Below are positions 27,520-36,691 of a stretch of DNA of 64,000 nucleotides, one piece after another. The translations under genes were made by a program, and so were the position numbers. Under the pieces are notes generated by a model, which did no database searches, was not told where the DNA came from, and saw only the letters and a program-made list of their open reading frames with translations. Source of the DNA: Desulfobacterales bacterium. Lineage in GTDB: Bacteria; Desulfobacterota; Desulfobacteria; Desulfobacterales; JAAELO01. Each line of letters opens with the position of its first letter. Position 1 is the stretch's first letter. The stretch is taken from assembly GCA_024226555.1 (NCBI GenBank), contig JAAELO010000380.1, positions 60,617 through 124,616 of the forward strand, written 5' to 3'.

Positions 27520-29451
27520 TTAAGCCTCCTCTTTCTTAATAGCGCCCGATGGGCAAACTGAAGCACAAACTCCACAACCTATACAAATAACATCATTAAT
27601 TGTTGATTTCTCTGTTTCTCTGTCCCAGATAAGACCCGGGCAACTTAAAACCCTTGTACACATCTTGTTGCAACCACATTCTCCCCCAAGGCAAACGGAA
27701 TCATCAATAGACATATTGAACATCTTTTTGCCTTTCTTCTCAGGGCTTAAGGCACAGATTTGTTTAAGGACAAGAACATTAACTCCATCTGATTCAAGAA
27801 ATTTAAAGAGAGTTTCCTGTGTTTTTGCAAGATCAAAGGGATCACAAACTTCAACATTCACTCCCATTCCTTTACAAACAGAAGGAATATCAATCTTCGG
27901 TGCCTCAGAACCTGTGGCATCTACCTCTAAACCCGGATGTGGCTGAAAACCAGTCATAGCTGTTCCACTGTTATCCAAAACTATCATTGTCAGATTGGAG
28001 TTATTATGAATTGCATTTACAAGGGGTGGCATTGCCGAGTGAAAGAAAGTACTATCTCCGCAAACAGAAACAACCGGTTGTTCCATTCCAAATTTTGTCA
28101 TCTTTCCGAATCCACTGGCAAGTCCTGTTCCAGATCCCATTGCATGCAGTGTTTTTAAAGTGGAAAAGCCTCCGGGAAGCATTCCCATTGAGTAACATCC
28201 AATATCTCCACATGTAAAACCAGATCGATTATCCATGGATATATTTTTGTTTATGGAGAAGAAAGAAGCTCTGTGGGGACATCCAGGACAAAATGTAGTT
28301 TCTCTTGCAGGTGAGCCAAAGAAACAAATCTCAGATGCTCTTTTTTTATACTCTTCATCCACCTCCTTATATTCAATGCCAAGAATGCTTGAAAGTGCTG
28401 TTACAACAATATCAGGATTTAGTTCATTAACCATTGGTATATCGCCATTAGCTTTACCAAAGAACTGTTTTGCTCCAATTGTTGGTGCGAGTTCTGCTGC
28501 AAGAACTTTTATGCTCTCTTCCAGAAAAGGAAGTACTTCTTCAACAATTAATATTTTATCAGCTTTGGCAAGGTATTGTTCAATAAGTTTTGGTGGAAGT
28601 GGAAAGGTTGTTCCAAGCTTCAATATTCCAACTCTTTTTTCTGCATTCAGAAGAGAAACTGCCTCCTTACTATATAGATCGCAGATTGAACTTGTTATAA
28701 TAAGTAGTTCTGGATTAACAGGCCCTTCATATACATTAAATGGTGATTTCTCGAAAATTTCAGCACATCTTTTAAGCTTAACCTGCTGCTCCCCATGTTT
28801 GTACGCAACAGGAGCACTCATTACACTTCCTTCCATTGGATCTAAAATAAAGCCATCATTCTTAAAAAATGCTTTTCCTACCGATTCTTTTCTCTCACCT
28901 AACGTCACATTTCCACTGGCATGGGATAGTCTTGTCACAGTTCTCACAAGAACTATATTTCTTATCTCTTCTGATAGTTCGAATGCCCACTTCATCATAT
29001 CTTTTGCTTCCTGAAAATTTCCAGGCTCAATCAGAGGTATCTCCATTAATCTTGCATAAAATCTTGTTTCCCCTTCATTTATGCTTGATAGAGCGCCCGG
29101 ATCATCTGCACAAAGCAGAACCATTGGTCCTCTTGTTCCTGATGCTGACAGATGAAGTAAAAAGTCTGAGGCAACATTAAGGCCTGGTTGTTTCATAACG
29201 GCAAGGGATCTAAGACCTGAAAAAGATCCTGCTGCTGCAACTTCAAGTGCTACCTTTTCATTGACAGACCACTCAACGTAGTGATTGTTTTTCTCTGCAT
29301 ATTTTGCAAGTGTTTCAATTATTTCAGATGAAGGAGTGCCGGGGTAACCAGCGGCAACATCAAGACCGGCTTCAATTGCACCCCTAACAATTGCTTCATT
29401 TCCCATTAAAAGGTGCCGCGTACCATTTTGCTCTTCCGTAAATATCGACAT
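27520..29451 (-). CDS. iorA: Indolepyruvate:ferredoxin oxidoreductase alpha subunit
   Basis: 643 residues. The N-terminal pyrimidine-binding domain (LLMGNEAIVRGAIEAGLDVAAGYPGTPSSE without its break) is followed by the domain II/III linker, the TPP-binding domain with FCPGCPHR, CGDIGCYSMG and GDSTFFHS...IVLDNSGTAMTG, and a C-terminal ferredoxin domain with CLGGECGCNKMC and CIGCGVCASVCP, consistent with 4Fe-4S clusters. It catalyses oxidative decarboxylation of indolepyruvate, phenylpyruvate and similar 2-oxoacids. AGGAGG lies before the ATG. It starts 12 bases after the FrhB-like gene; the three are one operon. Confidence 0.95.
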   Translation of the reverse strand: MSIFTEEQNGTRHLLMGNEAIVRGAIEAGLDVAAGYPGTPSSEIIETLAKYAEKNNHYVEWSVNEKVALEVAAAGSFSGLRSLAVMKQPGLNVASDFLLHLSASGTRGPMVLLCADDPGALSSINEGETRFYARLMEIPLIEPGNFQEAKDMMKWAFELSEEIRNIVLVRTVTRLSHASGNVTLGERKESVGKAFFKNDGFILDPMEGSVMSAPVAYKHGEQQVKLKRCAEIFEKSPFNVYEGPVNPELLIITSSICDLYSKEAVSLLNAEKRVGILKLGTTFPLPPKLIEQYLAKADKILIVEEVLPFLEESIKVLAAELAPTIGAKQFFGKANGDIPMVNELNPDIVVTALSSILGIEYKEVDEEYKKRASEICFFGSPARETTFCPGCPHRASFFSINKNISMDNRSGFTCGDIGCYSMGMLPGGFSTLKTLHAMGSGTGLASGFGKMTKFGMEQPVVSVCGDSTFFHSAMPPLVNAIHNNSNLTMIVLDNSGTAMTGFQPHPGLEVDATGSEAPKIDIPSVCKGMGVNVEVCDPFDLAKTQETLFKFLESDGVNVLVLKQICALSPEKKGKKMFNMSIDDSVCLGGECGCNKMCTRVLSCPGLIWDRETEKSTINDVICIGCGVCASVCPSGAIKKEEA

Positions 29452-29463
29452 AGCTTTTGCCTC

Positions 29464-30564
29464 CTATCTGAAACCTACAACACTTGGTGCTGTGGCTGAT
29501 CCGTTATCATTTTGATCCATGGACTTCATTAACTCTTCCCTCTTGGCAAGGCCTCTTTTCTTCTTACCAACAGATCCTTTGGTAAGATGAGTAACATTTT
29601 CATCGGGAAACTCTTCAACTGTAAGATACCCTTCTGAAATTGCTGAATTTATTAACTCCTCGCCTTTTTTGGTTCTCACAATAAGAGTGTTCCACCCTGA
29701 TCTGCCTTCAAAGGCACCCACCGAAATATCTGCCCATTCACAGGTCATATCAGGACAAAGAGAGCAACCCTCTGGTACAATTTTTCTAATATCATCAAGA
29801 GGAATCTCAATGGCTTCTGTTTCTGTTTTAAGAATAAAAACTTCAGCTGGTGGTGGAGGAATATCCATGGATTTTATTTTTGATATGTCAGTTTTGCTTT
29901 CCAATAACTTTATAAAATTCTTTGTATCAACAGCCCATGTGCAGAAAAGACCTATTAAGAATGTCTCTGGCTTCTTAAACTCTTCCCTGTCTAAAGGGTT
30001 TGATTTTATCTTCCCAATTGCTTTCATTTGACAGGGTGTTCCAACGACACCAATTTTTTTGTGGCCCATCTTAATCGCTTCATTAAACTTTGAAACTGTG
30101 GGAGAAGCCATATATTTAGTCGATGAGAAATTCCCTATCTCGTCACTCTTTGTTACAATTTGTGGATCAGGAATCATATCGATGCTATCTGTTAAAACAG
30201 CAGAATCTATTAAACCTTTCTCCATGGCGAACTTCATTAGAGTAGTTACCGTTCCACCATTTTGGAATGAGCCATTTACTGCTTTTTCTCCTGCTTTTGC
30301 ACCATATATTTTAATATAATTTCCAATCGGTTTTTCTTCATATGGTTTATTAAAAAGCTCATTTGCAAGTACGTCATAATCTGTTTCTGTGCCAGGACAG
30401 TGTGCATAACATCTTCCTTCAGTCCTGTCACATGAGAAAGTCATTGCAACTTTTCCCTTGTGAGCCTTAAAGTAGGGACAAATTCCCACACAGGCGCCGC
30501 AGCCTACACAGAGATTATTATTCTGGATCTGCTCCAGTAATTCATTTGAACCTGAGATTTTCAT
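29464..30564 (-). CDS. FrhB/FpoF-type coenzyme F420 hydrogenase/dehydrogenase beta-subunit-like protein
   Basis: 366 residues. An N-terminal 4Fe-4S motif (CVGCGACVGICPYFKAH), a cysteine-rich stretch (SCDRTEGRCYAHCPG) and a C-terminal FrhB domain with GVVGTPCQMKAIGKI and CSLCPDMTCEWADISVGA. Family members are flavin and Fe-S proteins moving electrons between ferredoxin and F420, NAD or an Fe-S oxidoreductase partner. Genes for iorA and iorB follow directly, suggesting it accepts electrons from the ferredoxin they reduce. AAGGAG before the ATG. The natural partner is uncertain; F420 itself is not shown to be made here. Confidence 0.85.
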   Translation of the reverse strand: MKISGSNELLEQIQNNNLCVGCGACVGICPYFKAHKGKVAMTFSCDRTEGRCYAHCPGTETDYDVLANELFNKPYEEKPIGNYIKIYGAKAGEKAVNGSFQNGGTVTTLMKFAMEKGLIDSAVLTDSIDMIPDPQIVTKSDEIGNFSSTKYMASPTVSKFNEAIKMGHKKIGVVGTPCQMKAIGKIKSNPLDREEFKKPETFLIGLFCTWAVDTKNFIKLLESKTDISKIKSMDIPPPPAEVFILKTETEAIEIPLDDIRKIVPEGCSLCPDMTCEWADISVGAFEGRSGWNTLIVRTKKGEELINSAISEGYLTVEEFPDENVTHLTKGSVGKKKRGLAKREELMKSMDQNDNGSATAPSVVGFR

Positions 30565-30604
30565 CTAAAAGCTCCTTATATTTGTAAATATTTTATTTAC
30601 TACT

Positions 30605-30732
30605 GGGAACCTCTAATAACTAATTTTTTGATTGAAATACAAGGCATTATGAAAAATAACGAACCGATTTTACAACAGTTTTTTTCGTAATAACGAAGTA
30701 GTTCGGTTAAAAGGCGGTTATTAGAGATTCCC
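30605..30732 (+). mobile_element. Palindromic intergenic element, standard length
   Basis: Complete 128-bp copy: GGGAACCTCTAATAACTA ... GCGGTTATTAGAGATTCCC, flanked by TACT on both sides (a four-base direct repeat). It lies between the FrhB-like and GlcF-like genes of one operon. Its right edge overlaps the stop codon of the GlcF-like gene. Confidence 0.88.
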
Positions 30733-31922
30733 TACTTTAATAATAATAAATTAAGCGGATGCATAATCTTTAAATCATTATCTGAACTATTACCTATGTA
30801 TGATCTACATGACGGGCATTGTGTTATAAGTATACTAGCCCCTGTCTGCTTAATTTCACCAGTTTTCTTAGATCTTATACCTTCTGAGAGTTCCTTGTTT
30901 TCCATAAAAAAAGCACCACCAGCACCGCAGCACTTTTCAGGATGCTCCATCTCAACAACCGTAAGATCCGGTATCATCTCCATAAGTTTTCTTGGTGCAT
31001 CAGAAACTGTTTCTGACCAACCTCTATGGCAAGGAACATGATATGTTACTTTTTCTTTTACAGGTTTTATCTTTTCTGTTAAACCGATATCCATTAGATA
31101 TTCTGTAATTTCACGAAATTTCATTGATACCGCTATTGCTTTCTCTTTAAATTCATCATCCACATCAAGAGAATTTACTACTTTTTCTTTAAAAGTCATT
31201 CCGCAGGATGTGCAATCAGTAATAATTATGTCAGTATCTGTTTTTGAAAGAACCTCTATGTTCCTCTTAATCATTTCGCTTGCTGTATTAAGATCACCTT
31301 CAGATATTGCAGGAATTCCGCAGCATGAGAGACCTTCTGGAATTACTACCTCTATTCCGTTTTTCTTTAGAACCTTCATCACTATATCACCTGTTTCAGG
31401 AAACATTGTGTTTGTTGCACAGCCTGCATAATAAACAACTTTTGCCCTTACTTCACCCTCGGGTGGATATGTTCCAGCCTCATACTGATCATCAAAAGAC
31501 TTTGAAGGAATATCTGGAATATTTTTTACCCCGGCAACTTTAGCAATGCTGCTCAACTTACCCATTGCGCCTGAAATTCCTCTATTTTCCATAATCTGCT
31601 TTAAAAGTTTCCTTTTAATCATACCCATTCTTTTACCTTTATAAAGCTTATTTCTTGCAGCAATTACAATTTCTTCAACAGGAACATTAACAGGACAGGT
31701 CTGTCTACAATTTGTACACAGAAGACATCTGTCAATGATTTCCTTAAATCGATCTGTTACCGGCATCTCTTCATCCACCAATACAGCACGGATAAGTTCC
31801 ATTCTTGCACGGGCAACATGGGTTTCTAAAAGATCTTCAAGATAAACAGGACAGGTTGCTTCGCAATATGAACAGTGTGAGCATTTTTCCATGAAATCTT
31901 TATAACTTTCAAAATCTCTCAT
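30732..31922 (-). CDS. GlcF/LldF-type (Fe-S) oxidoreductase, hydroxyacid dehydrogenase subunit
   Basis: 396 residues. Two 4Fe-4S ferredoxin motifs (CSHCSYCEATCPV, CLLCTNCRQTCPV) are followed by two CCG domains: YYAGCATN...LSCCGIPA...TDCTSCG and YHVPCHRG...EKCCGAGG...TQCPSCR. It passes electrons from the flavoprotein GlcD partner toward the quinone pool or another carrier. The ATG abuts the stop codon of the GlcD-like gene, with GGGAGG as ribosome-binding site. The stop codon TAG is contributed by the edge of the element at 30605-30732. Its TDCTSCG is the cysteine counterpart of the selenocysteine position in the protein at 47155. Confidence 0.9.
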   Translation of the reverse strand: MRDFESYKDFMEKCSHCSYCEATCPVYLEDLLETHVARARMELIRAVLVDEEMPVTDRFKEIIDRCLLCTNCRQTCPVNVPVEEIVIAARNKLYKGKRMGMIKRKLLKQIMENRGISGAMGKLSSIAKVAGVKNIPDIPSKSFDDQYEAGTYPPEGEVRAKVVYYAGCATNTMFPETGDIVMKVLKKNGIEVVIPEGLSCCGIPAISEGDLNTASEMIKRNIEVLSKTDTDIIITDCTSCGMTFKEKVVNSLDVDDEFKEKAIAVSMKFREITEYLMDIGLTEKIKPVKEKVTYHVPCHRGWSETVSDAPRKLMEMIPDLTVVEMEHPEKCCGAGGAFFMENKELSEGIRSKKTGEIKQTGASILITQCPSCRSYIGNSSDNDLKIMHPLNLLLLK

Positions 31923-33311
31923 CTATTTTGCCTCCCTTGTCCATATTTTACCAGGATTCATAATTCCGTCAGGATCGATCGCTTTTTTAATCTGCTTTAA
32001 TAATTCAACCTGCCTTTTACCTATACTTTTCTCGAGATAAGCTGATTTATGAAGACCGATTCCATGCTCTCCTGAGATACAACCACCTAATGAAATAGCT
32101 TCGTTGATGATCATATCGACCGCTTCTTCACTCTTTTTATTCGTCTCATCATTTACTTCACCCAAAAGAACTGATGGATGAACATTGCCATCCCCGGCAT
32201 GTCCTGCTGCCCCTACCAATAAACCTGTGGCAGCAGATATTTCAGGAAGTGCTCTGATCAATTCAGGAAATTTATCCCTTGGAACTGTAACATCTTCAAC
32301 AATTAATTTCTTAAAAAAAGACTGAAGAATGGGCTGCAATTTAGACCTTGCATCCCAATATGATTTTGCTTCTTTAGCATCCTCAATAACTCTGATGTCA
32401 CTGACTCCCAGATCCTTACAAATAGATCTAATTTTATTTGCTTCATTTTCAATCTGGGATTCAATTCCATCAAGTTCTAAAAAGAGATATGCTTCCATTT
32501 CTGAAATAAGAGGAGTTTTTATGTATGAGTTTAAGAATCCAGTTGCCCCCTGGGAGATATATTCAAGCATTGCAGGTACTGCTCCATTTGCAGTAATTGT
32601 TGAAACAATCTGAGCTGCAAGTTCTGCAGTTTTACAACCAACAATAATGGTTTTTTTACAAGGAGGAAGGGGTATTAGTCTGGAAATTACTTTTGTAATC
32701 ACTCCCAGAGTTCCTTCCGATCCAGTCATAAGATGTGTAATATCGTATCCCACAGAGTTTTTAACACAAGTTCCACCCGTATTAATTATTTCACCATCGG
32801 GAAGAACAAACTCAAGACCAAGAACATAGTTACCTGTTGTTCCATACTTTACTCCCCTTGGCCCACCTGCCCTTGTTGCAATATTTCCTCCAAGGGTACA
32901 AACCGACATACTTTGTGGATCTGGTGGGTAAAAAAGATTCTCCTTTTCAACAGCCCTGTGAAAATTTGAAAGTACTGTTCCTGCTTCAGTTATAGCGGTC
33001 ATATTTCCTCTATTTACTTCCACAATGCTATTCATTCTCTTCATATCAAGAACAATACCGCCGTCAACTGGAACACATCCCCCTGCCAGACCACTTCCTG
33101 CACCTCTTGGAGTGACAGGAATACTGTTTTTATTTGCATATTTTATAACAGTTGATACATCTTCTGCTGAAGAGGGTAGAATAACAGCATCTGGATTGTT
33201 TTTAGCGTAGTAACGAATTGAATCACTTGCGTACGAATAGAGATCTTCCGGATCCGTTTTAACTTTGTCCTTACTTAAGAGTCTACTCAAATCCTTTCCC
33301 AGATTAATCAT
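31923..33311 (-). CDS. GlcD-like FAD-binding 2-hydroxyacid (lactate/glycolate) dehydrogenase
   Basis: 462 residues. An FAD-binding PCMH domain (about 35-215) with ITPRGAGSGLAGG-like sequence (seen as PVTPRGAGSGLAGGCV), PPDPQSMSVCTLGGNIAT and GVKYGTTGNYVLGLE. The C-terminal FAD-linked oxidase domain has GAAGHAGDGNVHPS and CISGEHGIGLHKSAYL. It oxidises a D-2-hydroxyacid to a 2-oxoacid. AGGGGA lies before the ATG. It is followed without gap by the GlcF-like gene, with an IclR regulator just upstream. In this context the 2-oxoacid could pass to IorAB. Exact substrate (lactate, glycolate or an aryl-lactate) is not evident. Confidence 0.93.
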   Translation of the reverse strand: MINLGKDLSRLLSKDKVKTDPEDLYSYASDSIRYYAKNNPDAVILPSSAEDVSTVIKYANKNSIPVTPRGAGSGLAGGCVPVDGGIVLDMKRMNSIVEVNRGNMTAITEAGTVLSNFHRAVEKENLFYPPDPQSMSVCTLGGNIATRAGGPRGVKYGTTGNYVLGLEFVLPDGEIINTGGTCVKNSVGYDITHLMTGSEGTLGVITKVISRLIPLPPCKKTIIVGCKTAELAAQIVSTITANGAVPAMLEYISQGATGFLNSYIKTPLISEMEAYLFLELDGIESQIENEANKIRSICKDLGVSDIRVIEDAKEAKSYWDARSKLQPILQSFFKKLIVEDVTVPRDKFPELIRALPEISAATGLLVGAAGHAGDGNVHPSVLLGEVNDETNKKSEEAVDMIINEAISLGGCISGEHGIGLHKSAYLEKSIGKRQVELLKQIKKAIDPDGIMNPGKIWTREAK

Positions 33312-33330
33312 AGATTTCCCCTTATTAAGA

Positions 33331-33352
33331 GGAACCTCAATAATTAGGTTCC
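33331..33352. repeat. Mini-palindrome, internally deleted element
   Basis: GGAACCT-CAATAATT-AGGTTCC: the two ends of the palindromic family joined with almost no interior. It lies between the GlcD-like and IclR genes. Confidence 0.5.
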
Positions 33353-33359
33353 CCAGATA

Positions 33360-34142
33360 CTATTGCATTGGGTTGATTTTTAAAGGATCAGGAAAATATC
33401 CCATTTTCTGAGAGATATCCATCCCTGTCTTCTTTACTTCAATAATCAACTCTTTAATTTTATCATTTTCTAAAAACCCTAAAAGTCCGGAAACACTCAC
33501 AGAAGCAACCGTTGAACCAGTATTATCATAAACAGGAGCGCTTATACAGGACATGTTATTTATATATTCTTCATCCTCTCTTGCATAACCAGTTTTTCTT
33601 ATTTCCTTAATATGTTCCAATAGTACTGATTTGTCCGTTATTGTTTTTTCAGTATAGGCTGTTAAAGGAGTTTTACTCAGATACTCTTCAATATCGGAAT
33701 CATTATATGTTGCAAGAAAGATTTTACCAAGAGCTGAACAATAACCAGGAACTCTTGGGCCAATGATATTGAACTGATGGTTTTCAGCATCAGGGAAAGA
33801 ATTAGCAGTCACCAGTATCGAATCCTTATCCCAGATTCCAATTCTTGCCATTAGAGATGTTTTTTGTGCGAGTTTCTGTACAGAATCCATACCAACCTGA
33901 TTAATTTTTAACGTACTTAAAAGGTATGTACTCAACTCATAGATTTTAAGTCCCAAAGTATATTTTTTATTTTCAATATCCTGATTTAAAAATCCTTCCT
34001 GGGTAAGTGTTTGAACAAGTCCATGAACTGTTGTTTTGGGCAGATTCATCAATTTACTAATCTCTGTGATACCAAGTTGGGGTCTTGATGCTGAAAAAAA
34101 TGATAGAATATTTAGTGCTCTCTGTACTGATTGAATTGGCAT
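33360..34142 (-). CDS. IclR-family transcriptional regulator
   Basis: 260 residues from the ATG at 34142, preceded by GGGA at 7 bases; a TTG two codons upstream is also open. The N-terminal winged helix (LNILSFFSASRPQLGITEISKLMNL, broken here as LGITEISKLMNLPKTTVHG) is followed by the IclR effector domain with GPRVPGYCSALGKIFLAT and YAREDEEYINNMSCISAPVYD. Members bind small organic acids and control degradation operons. It is 48 bases upstream of and in the same direction as glcD-glcF, so it probably controls that operon and itself. Effector unknown. Confidence 0.92.
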   Translation of the reverse strand: MPIQSVQRALNILSFFSASRPQLGITEISKLMNLPKTTVHGLVQTLTQEGFLNQDIENKKYTLGLKIYELSTYLLSTLKINQVGMDSVQKLAQKTSLMARIGIWDKDSILVTANSFPDAENHQFNIIGPRVPGYCSALGKIFLATYNDSDIEEYLSKTPLTAYTEKTITDKSVLLEHIKEIRKTGYAREDEEYINNMSCISAPVYDNTGSTVASVSVSGLLGFLENDKIKELIIEVKKTGMDISQKMGYFPDPLKINPMQ

Positions 34143-34601
34143 TTTCAATTCCCTTCTAATATGTTCGACATTGCAGGACGTTGTTCGTGCAATATAAACA
34201 CGTTATTTTAAAATTTTATAAAAGTCAATCTCTCAACTAATAAATCTTCTTTTATTTTGTCCTTTATAACTGTTTGAATTTGATGAATTCTGTGGGAACT
34301 GTTTAGATTAAATATAATGGTGATTAAAAAAGGATGAAGACGAGAGGATTTTGGCCAACATTAAAACTATATATCCTGATACAATTAGACAAATCATAAA
34401 TATTGTTTATAATTCTCTATTTTTGACTTAAGGGAACCTCTAATAGTTAGAATTTTGGATGAAATACAAGGTTTGACAAAAGTAACGAGCCGATTTTATT
34501 ACAGTTATTTTTTGGAAATAAAGCCGTATTTCGCTAAAAGGACAGTTATTAGAGATTCCCTTAAGGGATTATTACCTATATTCTTTGAATATGGATAAGA
34601 T
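34143..34601. other. Intergenic region with one palindromic element
   Basis: The iclR promoter must lie at the left, near 34150-34260. The element at 34432-34560 occupies the middle-right portion. No ORF. Confidence 0.5.
34432..34560 (+). mobile_element. Palindromic intergenic element, standard length
   Basis: Complete: GGGAACCTCTAATAGTTAG ... ACAGTTATTAGAGATTCCC, flanked by TTAA on both sides, which reads as a four-base target duplication. Confidence 0.88.
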
Positions 34602-35285
34602 CTAACGTGTTACCCAACCACCACATATTGGAAAGATTTGACCAACAAAACAGTTTGCCATATCACTACATAGATAAGCTGCAAAATCTGCATCTTCCCG
34701 GGCTTCCACAAGACGTCCCAATGGAACTTCACGCTTTAATCTCTCCTTAAACTGCTCATTTGCCTGAACCTCTGGTGGGAAATAGGTTGGATTATCAACA
34801 AAATTCTGCGCTATTGCATTAACCTGTATATTATGTTTTGCAACCTCAACACCTACAGCCTGAACATATCCAAGTTGAGCACCCCTTGCTGCGCTGTAGG
34901 TTGATGCTCTATTTATACCACGAAGAGCAGAAGCACTTCCAACAACCAGAATCTTGCCATATGATCGATCTATCATTTGAGGTAAAACAGCCCTAAAAAG
35001 CCTTGGGAGAGGATCTACAATAGTTGCAAATGTATTTTTCCACTCATCATCGGTTACCTTTGAAGCTTCTGTTGACGGGGCTGTTACAGAGAGGTTTGCA
35101 ACCAAAACATCTATTTCTCCAGCAGCATTTATTACTTTTTCAGTTTCTTCTGCATTATTTAGAGAGCTAAAATCTCTTATCACTTCAGCTCCTCTCTCTT
35201 TAAAAACATCACAGAGAACAGGCCCCATGAATTGATTTGCATGGGTAATCAGTATACGTTTTCCTTTTAACATATTATCAGACAT
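34602..35285 (-). CDS. Short-chain dehydrogenase-fold protein with halohydrin dehalogenase fingerprint
   Basis: 227 residues. It has the SDR fold but not the glycine-rich cofactor motif: in its place is THANQFMG (T14, F19, G21), matching T-x4-F/Y-x-G. The catalytic set is S117, Y130 and R134 (S-x12-Y-x3-R) instead of Ser-Tyr-Lys. Both patterns are the published identifiers of halohydrin dehalogenases, which eject halide from vicinal haloalcohols to form epoxides without NAD(P)H. The C-terminal part (PTYFPPEVQ, PLGRL, GQIFPICGGW) also resembles the HheC tail. No transporter or epoxide hydrolase adjoins. It could be a related non-dehalogenating SDR, so activity is inference. Confidence 0.82.
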   Translation of the reverse strand: MSDNMLKGKRILITHANQFMGPVLCDVFKERGAEVIRDFSSLNNAEETEKVINAAGEIDVLVANLSVTAPSTEASKVTDDEWKNTFATIVDPLPRLFRAVLPQMIDRSYGKILVVGSASALRGINRASTYSAARGAQLGYVQAVGVEVAKHNIQVNAIAQNFVDNPTYFPPEVQANEQFKERLKREVPLGRLVEAREDADFAAYLCSDMANCFVGQIFPICGGWVTR

Positions 35286-35393
35286 TTTATCATTTCTATT
35301 TGAAGGTTATTTATTTACTGACTGGAACTTCTAATATTTTAGATTACAATATCAGATTTATTCTGGTTGGGAAATAATTAAAAAGAGTCTACA

Positions 35394-36665
35394 TTATAGA
35401 TCCATCTCAGAATAGACTTTTGCTTCACATTCCGGACAAACCCCATGGGTAAATTTCACATCTGCATTTTCATGGATATATAATTCAACCTGTTGCCAGA
35501 ACCCCTCATCATTTCTTATCTGTTTACAATATGAACAAATGGGGATTATTCCTTTCAGAGTTTTTATCTGCTCTAAAGCATGTTCAAGATCTTTAATAAT
35601 CTGTTCCCTCTCTTTCTCTATTCTCTTTCTTTCTGTTATATCTCGCCCCACAGACATAATAAAAGTTTGCCCTCCTTCTGTTTCTACTAAAGATGAAACA
35701 TATTCAAGTGGAACTTTATCACCATTTTTGCAAATCAAGGTTAATTCTACTGTCGAGGATCTTTCTTTTAAAGTTACTCCAATCGCTTTAGAGGCCTTTT
35801 CCTGATCATTTTCACTAAAAAATGTTTTCAGTGTGTGTGAGTCCATAACTTCATCATATGAATAACCTGAAATATTCTCAAACATCTTGTTCCATCTCTT
35901 TGTTTTACCAGTTACTGAATCAAAAACAAAAAAAGTATCTAACTGAGAATCCAGAGCTTCTTGTGTAAATTCCTGTTCCTTAATATACTCTCTATTGGAT
36001 TCACTAGCCATTTTTAGTGAAGTTGTCATCTGTTTAATAACCATATAGGTTATTATGAGTGAAAGTATAACTCCTGTAATCGTTATAACAAGTGTTGTGG
36101 TTGTGACTCTCTCCTTTACATCTAAAGCCTGATTGAAAATATATTCTGCCTTATTACGAGCATATAAGTTTAAAGAATGAATCTTTTTTTCAAGTAGTGA
36201 AACATGATAGGCTCCTTTTTCAGTTGTAATTTCCGCAGCTTTTTTCCTTTCTCCCACTTTAACAAGAGCGATTACGTCATCACGAATTGGTTTCCATTTC
36301 ATAAATAAATCTCTGGTTTCCTGCTCAAGTTTTTTACCTTTTTCACCAAGTATTTTTTCCTTAACAGTATTCAGGTTTTTTATTACAAATTTTTGCTCAA
36401 TATTAACTTTTGAAATGAATTTCTCAATTGATACGTTGTTATCAGCAAGAACAATATCTTTCATACTTCTGTGAATGCTAACAACACCCATATTCGCCTT
36501 TAAAGAAGCATTTGAAACTTCAAGGGGATGTTTATAAATAGTAGAAGTAAGATTACCAAGAGAGCTGATTTCAAAGTATGAAACAAATCCCGCAAGAATA
36601 AATAAGAGAATAATTAGCGTGAAACCTATAAAAATTGGCCTATAAAAATTTCCTGACTTAAACAT
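35394..36665 (-). CDS. Membrane sensor with 4HB-like periplasmic domain, PAS and C-terminal cysteine cluster
   Basis: 423 residues. Membrane segments at about 12-30 and 190-212 enclose a helical periplasmic domain. A PAS domain (about 236-360) is followed by a coiled segment and a C-terminal cluster: ICSYCKQIRNDEGFWQQV, then HGVCPECEAKVY. The pattern C-x2-C...C-x2-C suggests a zinc or other metal site. No kinase, GGDEF or methyl-accepting output is present, so the cysteine cluster may itself be the output. AGGA precedes the ATG. It lies downstream of two solute-binding-protein genes, separated by an inserted palindromic element. Confidence 0.85.
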   Translation of the reverse strand: MFKSGNFYRPIFIGFTLIILLFILAGFVSYFEISSLGNLTSTIYKHPLEVSNASLKANMGVVSIHRSMKDIVLADNNVSIEKFISKVNIEQKFVIKNLNTVKEKILGEKGKKLEQETRDLFMKWKPIRDDVIALVKVGERKKAAEITTEKGAYHVSLLEKKIHSLNLYARNKAEYIFNQALDVKERVTTTTLVITITGVILSLIITYMVIKQMTTSLKMASESNREYIKEQEFTQEALDSQLDTFFVFDSVTGKTKRWNKMFENISGYSYDEVMDSHTLKTFFSENDQEKASKAIGVTLKERSSTVELTLICKNGDKVPLEYVSSLVETEGGQTFIMSVGRDITERKRIEKEREQIIKDLEHALEQIKTLKGIIPICSYCKQIRNDEGFWQQVELYIHENADVKFTHGVCPECEAKVYSEMDL

Positions 36666-36691
36666 AATAATAATCCTGTTAAAAAATCATC

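Noticed and set aside
28235..29014. 259-codon plus-strand ORF inside iorA
   Set aside because: Serine/leucine-rich shadow of the iorA frame; iorA itself is strongly supported.
34602..35285. SDR as a 3-ketoacyl-ACP reductase
   Set aside because: The glycine-rich cofactor loop is absent and the catalytic lysine is arginine.
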